A stretch of 64,000 bases of DNA from JACCXG01 sp963785755 (GTDB lineage: Bacteria; Acidobacteriota; Vicinamibacteria; Vicinamibacterales; 2-12-FULL-66-21): positions 1-64,000 of the forward strand of contig CAWAXG010000047.1 of assembly GCA_963785755.1 (NCBI GenBank), read 5' to 3'. Under the pieces are notes generated by a model. The model saw nothing but the letters and a program-made list of their open reading frames with translations. It ran no database searches and was not told the DNA's origin. Below, in pieces: positions 26,753 through 33,865 of this stretch. The position numbers and the translations under genes are program-made. Positions within the stretch are counted from its first letter, which is position 1. Each line of letters starts with the position of its first letter.

Positions 26753-27719
26753 GTGAAGCCCCACGCGCGGACCCGTTCGGTTCTCACTGTCGCGGCAAGT
26801 GCGGCCGCGCTCGCGTTGATGCTCGGCGGCTTCGCCTCCGGACAAGGTTCTCAGGCGACTCCGGGCGGTCAGGCAACGACCGTGGAGCAGACGCCAGGCG
26901 GAGGCCGCGCGGGCGGCGCTCCAAGGGGGTGGCCGCCAGGGCCGCGGCGGACGCGGCGCGCAGCCCCGCGTGCGCAAAGCGCTCCTTGCCTGGGCCGACA
27001 CCAGGAACGGCCAGGCGCAGCATGCCTTCACGTCGCACGCGCTCGCCGTCATCGAGCGTCTCGGCTACGACTCCGGGCTCTGGGACACGTTCATCCGTAC
27101 CGACTCGCACATCGTCTTCAATCAGGCGCAGAAGACCGACGGCACGCCGGCGAGCGGCGGCCCGAGCTTGAGCAACGTGGACGGCATCTTCTTTCTCGGT
27201 CACCGCGAAGTGCCGATCACCGATCAGCAGAAGGCGGAGCTCCTCGCGTTCGTGCGAAGCGGCAAGGGCTTCGTCGCGGCGCACACCGGGCTCACGGCGT
27301 TCGAATCGTGGCCGGAGTTCGGAGAGATGCTGGGCGCGACCTACGGCGGCCACCTCTACACGGGTCCCGGGCGTGTGATCAGCGAGCAGCCGGCGCACCC
27401 GATCGTCAAGCACTGGGGCAGCGCCTTCGACTACACCGACGAGTTCTACCGCCCGGGCGCGCTCGCTCGCGACAAAGTGGACGTGCTACTCCGGTTCGAC
27501 CAGGCCAGCGCGCCCGCTTCAGGGCTCCCCGCCGATGGCGACTTCCCATTGGTGTGGACCAAGACGTACGGTCAGGGCCGCGTCGTCTACAGCTCGCTCT
27601 CGCACAGCCCGGAGGCGTGGGACATCAGGAATCTCCAGATCATGATGTTCGAAGCGATCAAGTGGTCGCTCGGCCTCAGCGACGCGCCGGTGCAGCCACA
27701 TCCCAAGCCTGCCAAGTAA
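26753..27719 (+). CDS. Exported ThuA-like (trehalose-utilisation domain) protein, frameshifted
   Basis: A ThuA-type class I glutamine-amidotransferase-like fold of about 320 residues, found in sugar-related exported proteins. GTG at 26753 follows AAGGAG by seven bases and starts a signal peptide (VLTVAASAAALALMLGGFAS). A Gly/Arg/Gln-rich linker contains an extra base near 26920. After it the other frame continues QGGGRQGRGGRGAQPRVRKA and the ThuA core: VDGIFFLGHREVPITDQQKA, GKGFVAAHTGLTAFESWPEF, YGQGRVVYSSLSHSPEAW. The Cys/His of true amidotransferases is not required in this family. It lies directly after the dehydroquinase gene and is probably transcribed with it. Confidence 0.75.
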
Positions 27720-27812
27720 CAAGGCACAAATACAACGGAAGGACGACGGAAGGACGAATCCAGAGGGTTTCGTGAGCGTTCCGTTGTACTTGCAACTTGA
27801 TCCTTGTTACTT
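27714..27812. terminator. Large imperfect inverted repeat between ThuA and cyclase genes
   Basis: The left arm at 27714-27740 (AAGTAACAAGG ... TACAACGGAA) is complementary to the right arm at 27779-27812 (TTCCGTTGTA ... CCTTGTTACTT), with a few unpaired bases in the right arm. It starts inside the ThuA stop codon region and ends before the cyclase-like gene. A hairpin of this size is likely to end transcription of the upstream unit, separating it from the signalling cluster. Confidence 0.55.
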
Positions 27813-27842
27813 GAGACCTCGCAGTATGCTAGGACGTCCGTC

Positions 27843-29963
27843 ATGCCCCACCGTCGAGCGCTCAGCGTGCAGTCGAAGCTGCTCGCGTCCTTCGTCCTGC
27901 TGACCATCGCCGGCATCACGGTGCTGACAGCCGTGGGCTACGTCACCGCCCGCCAGAGCCTGACGGCCAGCGCCGAGCGGCAGCTGCTCGGCCTCCAGCG
28001 CTCGAAGACCGGCATCGTCAAGTCGATGCTGACGTCGATGCGCAACGAAGCACTGGCTTTCTCCGCAACGGACGTGGTCACCCAGGCCGCCGTCGCGTTG
28101 CGGGCCGCCCATCGGGATCTGGAACGAGTTGCGGTCACGCCCACAATGAAGGAGGACGTGACGCGGTTTCACCTGCAGGAGTACGGTCCGGCCGTCGCCA
28201 AGAACCTGTCACTCACGCCAGCAGAAGGGTCGTCACTGCCCACGAGCCCCGCGGAGTGGTACCTCCACTACCACTACGTCGTGCAGGCGCCCAAGCCTTA
28301 CGGTGTGTCGCGGCCGCTCGCCTCCGCCACCGATACGAGCCGCTACGGCGCCGCAGCCGCGGATGCGCACGCCAAGCTGGGTCCGTTCATGAAGAGGCTG
28401 GGATTCGAGAACATTCTGCTCGTCGATCCCGAGACGCTCGAAGTGTTCTACAGCCACGAGGAATCGACGGTTCTCGGCACGAACCTCGCCAGCGGACCTT
28501 ACGCCCAGAGCAATTTCGCGGCGATGGCACGGACTCTCAGCAAGTCGAAAGACGTGGACGACTACCTGGTCGGCGACTTCGAGGCGTATCGGCCGAGACT
28601 GGGCGCGCCTGGGGCTTTCATCGGGACACCGGTGTTCGACGGGCCGCGAATGGTCGCGGTCCTGCTCCTCCGGTTCAGGCTCGAGCCGATCTCGAACGCG
28701 CTCTCCGGCGGGCAGCAGTGGGAGGCCGAAGGCCTCGGCAAGACCGGCCAGGTCTATATGGTCGGTCCCGATCTGACGATGCGGACGGATTCACGGTTCC
28801 TGATCGAGGATCCGAAGGCGTTCCTCACGTCGCTGCGCCAGTCGAAGCTCACGTCGCGCACGGCTGACACCGTCGAACGGCTGAACACGACGATTTTGAC
28901 GGTGCCGGTCGACAACGAGGCCACGCGCCTGGCGCTGCGCGGTCAGGGCGGTCTGTTGGCGATCGAGGATTACCGCGGCGTCGATGCGCTGATGGCCTAT
29001 GGCCCGCTGGATCTCGATTCGCTGCGGTGGGCCGTGATCGCGAAGATCGACAGGCAAGAGGCAATGGCGCCGCTCGCGGCCTACACCCGGCGTGCGCTTG
29101 CCGTCGGCGGGGCGCTCGCCCTGCTCGCTTCGGTCGTCGCGCTGTTCATGGCCGCGGCGCTGACCCGGCCGATAGGCGCGCTCGTCGGCGCGGCGCGGCG
29201 AGTCAGCAAGGGGACGCTGGACGTGCAAGTCGATGTGGCGCCCGACGACGAGTACCGCGAGCTCGGGGAGGCATTCAACGAGATGGTGCGAAGCCTCCGC
29301 GACAGCCGCGCGGACCTCGACCGCCAGGTCGAGGAGAACGAGCGGCTCCTGCAAAGCCTGTTGCCGGCGTCGGCCGCTGCTCAAGTCAGAGGCGGCACGT
29401 CCGAGACACCTCAGTCGTTCGCCGACGTCACCGTCGCGTACATCAATCTCGTCGGCCTGGACGCGCTCTCGCGCGAGTTGGGCGAGGATCGCGTGATGGC
29501 TCTGCTGAGCGATGTCGTCGGCGCGCTCGACGAGGCCGCCGAGCAGCAGGGTGTCGAGAAAGTCCGGACGATCGGCGCCTCCTATCTCGCGGCGTCGGGC
29601 CTGTCGCTCGAGCGGCCCGACCACACCGCGCGGATGGTCGAGTTCGCGCGCGAGGCCGTTCGCATCGTCCGTCGATTCAACGCGGAGCGTCAGACCAGTC
29701 TCGGCGCGGAGATCCGCATCAACGCCGGCCCGGTGATCGGCGGGCTGATCGGGCGGCGCAAATTCATCTACGACCTCTGGGGCGACACGGTCCGGCTGAC
29801 GCGCCGCATCGAGTCCGACGGACGGACCTCGATCATCGTGACCAGGCCGGTCTACGACCGCGTGCGCGACATGGTGCCGTTCGAATCGCCAACGCAGATG
29901 GACGTTCAGGGAATTGGTGCGGTCGAGTTGTTTGCCGTGATACTCGACGAGGGGGTCGCATGA
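27843..29963 (+). CDS. Cache-HAMP class III cyclase-like sensor, probably catalytically dead
   Basis: A 706-residue membrane sensor. Membrane spans lie at about 10-32 (LLASFVLLTIAGITVLTAVG) and 418-440 (VGGALALLASVVALFMAAAL), enclosing a roughly 380-residue Cache-like sensor (TGQVYMVGPDLTMRTDSRFL). A HAMP segment, a coiled coil and a class III cyclase fold follow. Catalytic residues are altered: the first metal Asp is Asn (TVAYINLVGLD), the second is Ala (TIGASYLA), and the transition-state Asn is Arg (LWGDTVRLTRRIES). This domain is therefore probably a pseudo-cyclase that signals by conformation. Its stop overlaps the next start (ATGA), coupling it to a cyclic-nucleotide-binding MscS-like channel. 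An upstream start at 27804 is possible but less likely. Confidence 0.8.
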   Translation: MPHRRALSVQSKLLASFVLLTIAGITVLTAVGYVTARQSLTASAERQLLGLQRSKTGIVKSMLTSMRNEALAFSATDVVTQAAVALRAAHRDLERVAVTPTMKEDVTRFHLQEYGPAVAKNLSLTPAEGSSLPTSPAEWYLHYHYVVQAPKPYGVSRPLASATDTSRYGAAAADAHAKLGPFMKRLGFENILLVDPETLEVFYSHEESTVLGTNLASGPYAQSNFAAMARTLSKSKDVDDYLVGDFEAYRPRLGAPGAFIGTPVFDGPRMVAVLLLRFRLEPISNALSGGQQWEAEGLGKTGQVYMVGPDLTMRTDSRFLIEDPKAFLTSLRQSKLTSRTADTVERLNTTILTVPVDNEATRLALRGQGGLLAIEDYRGVDALMAYGPLDLDSLRWAVIAKIDRQEAMAPLAAYTRRALAVGGALALLASVVALFMAAALTRPIGALVGAARRVSKGTLDVQVDVAPDDEYRELGEAFNEMVRSLRDSRADLDRQVEENERLLQSLLPASAAAQVRGGTSETPQSFADVTVAYINLVGLDALSRELGEDRVMALLSDVVGALDEAAEQQGVEKVRTIGASYLAASGLSLERPDHTARMVEFAREAVRIVRRFNAERQTSLGAEIRINAGPVIGGLIGRRKFIYDLWGDTVRLTRRIESDGRTSIIVTRPVYDRVRDMVPFESPTQMDVQGIGAVELFAVILDEGVA

Positions 29964-31399
29964 ACGAACTTCTGGACATCCTGCGCGAGCAGGGCAGATG
30001 GGCGATCGCACTCGCCGTGGGCCTCCCGCTTGCCCTCATCGTGACCACCGAACTGGGGTTCGCGCTCACCCGCCGGGGACATCCTGCTGTGATCTGGCTG
30101 CGGCGCACGCGGCTCTGGGTTCTGCCGGCGATCGCGGGGGTCATCTATCTGCGCGCCGTGCTGGGGCTGCCGAGCGGCAACCTCTGGGTTCGCGTCGCGG
30201 AAACCGCCACCTGGGTCGTGTTCGTCATCGTCGCGCTGGGCGCCGCCAATGCCGTGGTGTTCGAAGGCGCTGCCGTGGGCAGCTGGGAGCAGCGCGTACC
30301 GCGCCTGCTGCGGGATCTGGTGCGATCCCTCCTCGTCGTGATCGCGGCGGCGCTGGCCTACTCATTCATCTGGAACCGCGAGATCCAGGGTGCGCTGACG
30401 GCGCTGGGTGTGACCTCGATCGTCGTGGGACTGGCGCTGCAGGAGCCCCTCGGGAACCTGTTCTCGGGGCTCATGCTGCTGATGGAGCGGCCGTTCGAGA
30501 TCGGCGACACCATCGAGGTCGGCAACGTCTCCGGCACGGTGAAGGAGATCAACTGGCGGTCGGCGCACATCGAGGCGTTGGGCGGCATGATCCAGGTCGT
30601 CCCGAACTCGACCCTGAACAAGGAGACGATCAGCAACTACTCACGACCGCTGCCGATCCGCATGGAGATGCTGGAGCTCGCCTTCAGCAGTGACGATCCG
30701 CCGAACGAGGTGCGCAGAGCGCTCCTCGAGGTGGCGAGGACGACAAAAGGTGTGATTCAGTCGCCCAAACCGATTGCGGCGACGATCGGGTACGGCAACC
30801 ACTCGGTGAACTATCGCCTGATCTGGCGGGTAGCCGAAGAGGATCGGTGGTCGGTGCGCAACGATCTCATTACCCGGATCTGGTACATGACGCGGCGCCA
30901 CGGGCTGAGCCTGCCGTACCCCGTGAGCGTGCAGATTCAGCACCAGACCGACGCTCCGTTCGAGAAGTCCGCGGCGTCGCCGGCCGACACCCTGACGCGA
31001 CTCCCTCACCTGCCCCGGCTGCCCGAGGGTGAACACGGCGTCATCCGCGCGCTGTCGTTCGGCAAGGGCGAAGTGATCTTCGACGAGGGGCAAGTGCTCG
31101 ACAGCGTCTACCTTCTGGTGAAGGGTGCGGTCTCGATGCAGCTCGTGCGGCAGGCCGAGGTCGCGGAGATCGCGTCTGTGGGCCCTGGCCAGTTCTTCGG
31201 CGAAGCCGGGATGCATGGCACGCACTCCGCTGACTCGCGGGCCGTTGCCGTCGAGGACACGGAAGTCCTGCTGCTGAGGCCTGACACAGTCCGGCAATTG
31301 TTCGAAGCCAGTCCGACGCTCGCCCGCGACACCGGGCGGGTGCTCGACGTCAGACGCAAGGCGCTGCAATCGGCGCGCACCGCGCTGCAGCGCCACTGA
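29960..31399 (+). CDS. MscS-family channel with C-terminal cyclic-nucleotide-binding domain
   Basis: A 479-residue bCNG-type protein. Four hydrophobic spans precede the pore region ALGVTSIVVGLALQEPLGNL and the beta-domain opening MERPFEIGDTIEVGNVSGTV. An alpha/beta domain follows, then at about 365-450 a cNMP-binding fold with GEVIFDEGQ, GPGQFFGEAG and SRAVAVED, which keeps the Gly-Glu and the phosphate-binding Arg. Channels of this type are gated by cAMP rather than tension alone. ATG at 29960 overlaps the cyclase-like gene's stop. The frame is open far upstream, but that is the cyclase gene read out of frame. The pair suggests that sensor and channel act together. Confidence 0.85.
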   Translation: MNELLDILREQGRWAIALAVGLPLALIVTTELGFALTRRGHPAVIWLRRTRLWVLPAIAGVIYLRAVLGLPSGNLWVRVAETATWVVFVIVALGAANAVVFEGAAVGSWEQRVPRLLRDLVRSLLVVIAAALAYSFIWNREIQGALTALGVTSIVVGLALQEPLGNLFSGLMLLMERPFEIGDTIEVGNVSGTVKEINWRSAHIEALGGMIQVVPNSTLNKETISNYSRPLPIRMEMLELAFSSDDPPNEVRRALLEVARTTKGVIQSPKPIAATIGYGNHSVNYRLIWRVAEEDRWSVRNDLITRIWYMTRRHGLSLPYPVSVQIQHQTDAPFEKSAASPADTLTRLPHLPRLPEGEHGVIRALSFGKGEVIFDEGQVLDSVYLLVKGAVSMQLVRQAEVAEIASVGPGQFFGEAGMHGTHSADSRAVAVEDTEVLLLRPDTVRQLFEASPTLARDTGRVLDVRRKALQSARTALQRH

Positions 31400-31512
31400 A
31401 AACAGTCCGCGCACGGACGCGTCAGACATCTTGTGTATGCACGCCGGGCTTCGAGTTGACATAATCGAGGGCGGCGCCGCCTTCATACGCATCATCCTCA
31501 GCGGAGACAACG

Positions 31513-32430
31513 ATGACCGACCCAGCTCAGTACGCACGGCGAACGGGCGCGCCGGATCGGACGACGGAATTGCTCTCGACCTACGGGATCGAGGCGCAGG
31601 ACCTCCAGCGGATCGCGACGTACGGCAAGCTTGTCACCAGGAAGCTCGACGTGTACATCGAGATGTTCTACACCTGGCTCGCCAGGCTGCCGGACTTCGA
31701 TCGCTTCTTTTCCGATCCCGCCAAGCTGGAGCACGTCAAGACACTCCAGGTGACGTATTGGGAGGAGTTCTTTCGCGGCCGCGTCGATAGCCACTACCTG
31801 GAGCAGCGGGAACTGGTCGGGAACGTGCACGCACGCATCGGGCTGCCGCTGCCCACCTACTTCGCGGCGATGAACTACTCGATGCAAATCTTCCTGGACG
31901 AGTTGTACGACGGCAGCCTGGAGCCGGCCGAGTATGCGGCCACCGCCAGGTCGATCATGAAGTTGATGAATTTTGATTCCGCGGTCGTGGTCGACACGTA
32001 CTCGATTCTCACGCACCGGACGATTCGGGAGCAGAGCGACGCGCTGATGCGGATGTCGACGCCGGTCACGGCGATCTGGCGCGACATCCTGATGCTGCCG
32101 ATCGTCGGCATCATCGATTCCAAGCGGGCGCAGGAGATCATGAATGCGATGCTCACCGCGATTGCCGACACGCAGGCGCGCGTGATCATCATGGACATCA
32201 GCGGCGTGGGCGTCGTGGACACGGCGGTGGCGAACCACCTGATCAAGATCACCAAGGCCACGAAGTTGATGGGCTGCGAGTGCACGATCTCCGGCCTGTC
32301 GGCCGCGATCGCGCAGACGATCGTGGAGCTCGGAATCGACGTGGGCAACATCAAGACCATGGCGACCCTGAGAGATGCGCTGGCGGCCGCCTTCCGCGCA
32401 ACCGGGACGACGATCCGGGATGCCACGTGA
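31513..32430 (+). CDS. rsbR: Globin-STAS stressosome sensor (RsbR-like)
   Basis: A 305-residue protein with two parts. Residues 1-160 are a sensor globin of the globin-coupled type, with the proximal haem His as H106 in NVHARIGLPLPTYF; this residue is missing in Bacillus RsbR but present in haem-binding Vibrio RsbR. Residues 190-300 are a STAS domain with VIIMDISGVGVVDTAVANHL, keeping the phosphorylatable Thr after VVD, and SGLSAAIAQTIVELGID. It should form the stressosome shell, sensing oxygen or a similar ligand. GGAG precedes the ATG, and a TTGACA at about 31456 may be a -35 box. The stop overlaps the next gene by GTGA. Confidence 0.88.
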   Translation: MTDPAQYARRTGAPDRTTELLSTYGIEAQDLQRIATYGKLVTRKLDVYIEMFYTWLARLPDFDRFFSDPAKLEHVKTLQVTYWEEFFRGRVDSHYLEQRELVGNVHARIGLPLPTYFAAMNYSMQIFLDELYDGSLEPAEYAATARSIMKLMNFDSAVVVDTYSILTHRTIREQSDALMRMSTPVTAIWRDILMLPIVGIIDSKRAQEIMNAMLTAIADTQARVIIMDISGVGVVDTAVANHLIKITKATKLMGCECTISGLSAAIAQTIVELGIDVGNIKTMATLRDALAAAFRATGTTIRDAT

Positions 32431-32897
32431 CGGGCATGGACGACGGCTCGGACGTCGCGCGCGTCACGATCCAGTCGCATCGCGGGGCGCTGATCGCATC
32501 GATCCAGGTGGACCTGGAAGAACGCGTCCTGCGGCGCTTTCAGTCCGATCTGCTCGAGCAGGTCCGGTCGAGCAAGGCGCGAGCCGTCATCATCGACCTC
32601 ACGGGTGTGGAGGTGATGGACGGGGCGGATTTCGACGGGCTTCGGCGCACCATCGACATGGTCGCGCTCATGGGAACGCCGACCATTCTCTGCGGCCTGC
32701 GGCCGGGCGTGGCGGCGGCATTGGTCGACCTGAACGTTGCGACCGAGGGGTTGCAGACCAGCCTGAGCCTCGACAGGGCGCTGGACGCCATCGCGGCGGG
32801 GGAATCGCGCGATGCCACCCTCGCTGCCTCCGACGGATCGCGCGATCAGGAAGCCACCGATGAGAACCCGGGAGAGAAGGCTCTCGATCGAGAATGA
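32427..32897 (+). CDS. rsbS: Single-STAS stressosome scaffold (RsbS-like)
   Basis: A 156-residue STAS protein starting at GTG 32427, overlapping the RsbR-like stop (GTGA); ATG at 32436 is an alternative. The domain reads SSKARAVIIDLTGVEVMDGA and then LMGTPTILCGLRPGVAAALV, as in RsbS. In Bacillus RsbS the Ser after VD is phosphorylated by RsbT. Here the equivalent site is Gly (VMDG), so release of RsbT may use another residue or only RsbR phosphorylation. A charged tail of about 30 residues follows the domain and overlaps the RsbT-like gene by 38 bp. Confidence 0.82.
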   Translation: MTGMDDGSDVARVTIQSHRGALIASIQVDLEERVLRRFQSDLLEQVRSSKARAVIIDLTGVEVMDGADFDGLRRTIDMVALMGTPTILCGLRPGVAAALVDLNVATEGLQTSLSLDRALDAIAAGESRDATLAASDGSRDQEATDENPGEKALDRE

Positions 32898-33261
32898 GAT
32901 GGATGTGGCCCGCGCGGTGCTGGAGACGGTCAGCTTCTGCACGGCGGTCGGCATCGACCGGGCACGTGGCCAGATGGTGGCCACAGCCGTGTCCGAGCTG
33001 GCCCGCAACATCGTCAAGTACGCGTCGCGAGGCGACGTGATCCTTCGACCATGCGTGGGCCAGTCTGGCGACGGCGTCGAAATCGTTGTCGAGGACGATG
33101 GACCCGGCATCGACGATGTGGAGCAGGCCATGCAGGACCATTTCAGCTCCAGTGGCACGCTCGGACTGGGCCTGCCGGGCGTCAAGAGGATGATGGATGA
33201 GTTCACCATCGAATCCCAACGCGGCCGGGGCACCAGGGTCACGATCCGGAAATGGCGGTAA
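32860..33261 (+). CDS. rsbT: RsbT-like switch kinase
   Basis: A 133-residue GHKL-type serine kinase. ATG at 32860 follows AGGAAG and overlaps the end of the RsbS-like gene. The N box is TAVSELARNIVKYAS, the G1 box is VEDDGPGI, and the G2 box is GTLGLGLPGVKRMMDEF, so ATP binding is intact. In known stressosomes RsbT phosphorylates RsbR and RsbS and then leaves to activate an output partner. No RsbU, RsbV or RsbW is present here, so the next hybrid kinase is the likely output. Confidence 0.87.
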   Translation: MRTRERRLSIENEMDVARAVLETVSFCTAVGIDRARGQMVATAVSELARNIVKYASRGDVILRPCVGQSGDGVEIVVEDDGPGIDDVEQAMQDHFSSSGTLGLGLPGVKRMMDEFTIESQRGRGTRVTIRKWR

Positions 33262-33277
33262 CCGCTCATTCACTGAC

Positions 33278-33865
33278 ATGACCGCCCGCGTCGAGAGCGC
33301 CGCCGTGGTGCGCGCGAAAGTTGGGGAAGTCGTCAGCGGAGACGACGCGTTCATCCTGGAGGTCGAGCAGGGATTCCTCGCCGCGATCGTCGACGTGCTG
33401 GGGCACGGCGAGGAGGCCAACGCGCTGGCCATTCGGATTCGCGCGTTTCTCACCGGGATCGGCTCGGATGCACTCGTCGATGTGCTGTCCCGGCTGCACC
33501 GGGAGTGTCGGGGCTCGCGCGGGGCGGCGGTCGGACTGTGCTTCATCGATCCGGCCACCGGCCGGCTGCGCTTCTCGGGGATCGGCAACACCGTGTGCCG
33601 GCGATTCGGCGAGGTCGAGACCAGGCTCGTGTCGCGTGACGGCATGGTCGGCGGGACGATGCGGACGCCGGTCGAGGAGACACTGCAACTGTCGGACGGC
33701 GATGTCATCGTCATGAACACGGACGGCGTCGACTCCAATTTCGCGGCGTCGGCCTATCCGCGGCTTCACACGGACCGGCCGCGGATGGTCGCGGCGACGA
33801 TCGTCCATCGGTTCGGCAAGTCGCACGACGACGCGTCGTGTGTGGTGCTGCGGTACCAGCGATGA
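33278..33865 (+). CDS. rsbX: RsbX-like PP2C/SpoIIE phosphatase
   Basis: A 195-residue single-domain PP2C-type phosphatase: VVRAKVGEVVSGDDAFI, the metal-binding strand AAIVDVLGHGEEAN, SRGAAVGLCFIDPATGRL, GIGNTVCRRFG and DGDVIVMNTDGVDSNFA, with Asp in both core positions. In stressosomes RsbX resets RsbR/RsbS by dephosphorylation, matching its place after RsbT. Met at 33278 (MTARVES) begins the domain; the upstream GTG/ATG region overlaps the previous gene and is not needed. Its stop overlaps the hybrid-kinase start (ATGA). Confidence 0.83.
   Translation: MTARVESAAVVRAKVGEVVSGDDAFILEVEQGFLAAIVDVLGHGEEANALAIRIRAFLTGIGSDALVDVLSRLHRECRGSRGAAVGLCFIDPATGRLRFSGIGNTVCRRFGEVETRLVSRDGMVGGTMRTPVEETLQLSDGDVIVMNTDGVDSNFAASAYPRLHTDRPRMVAATIVHRFGKSHDDASCVVLRYQR

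Noticed and set aside
26739..27171. Read-through extension of the dehydroquinase frame into the ThuA gene
   Set aside because: The extension is Arg/Ser-rich, unlike any AroQ, and overlaps a gene with its own ribosome site and signal peptide; a frame break near 26700 explains it better.
29027..29959. Upstream extension of the MscS-channel frame
   Set aside because: It lies over the cyclase-like coding sequence in another frame; the ATG at 29960 with the ATGA overlap is the natural start.
28791..30011. 406-codon minus-strand frame over the cyclase-like gene
   Set aside because: No motif, and the plus strand holds a complete sensor protein.
31875..33269. 464-codon open frame on the minus strand
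   Set aside because: It is antisense to the RsbR, RsbS and RsbT-like genes, which have clear family motifs; its Ser/Arg/Pro-rich translation matches nothing and is a GC-rich shadow.
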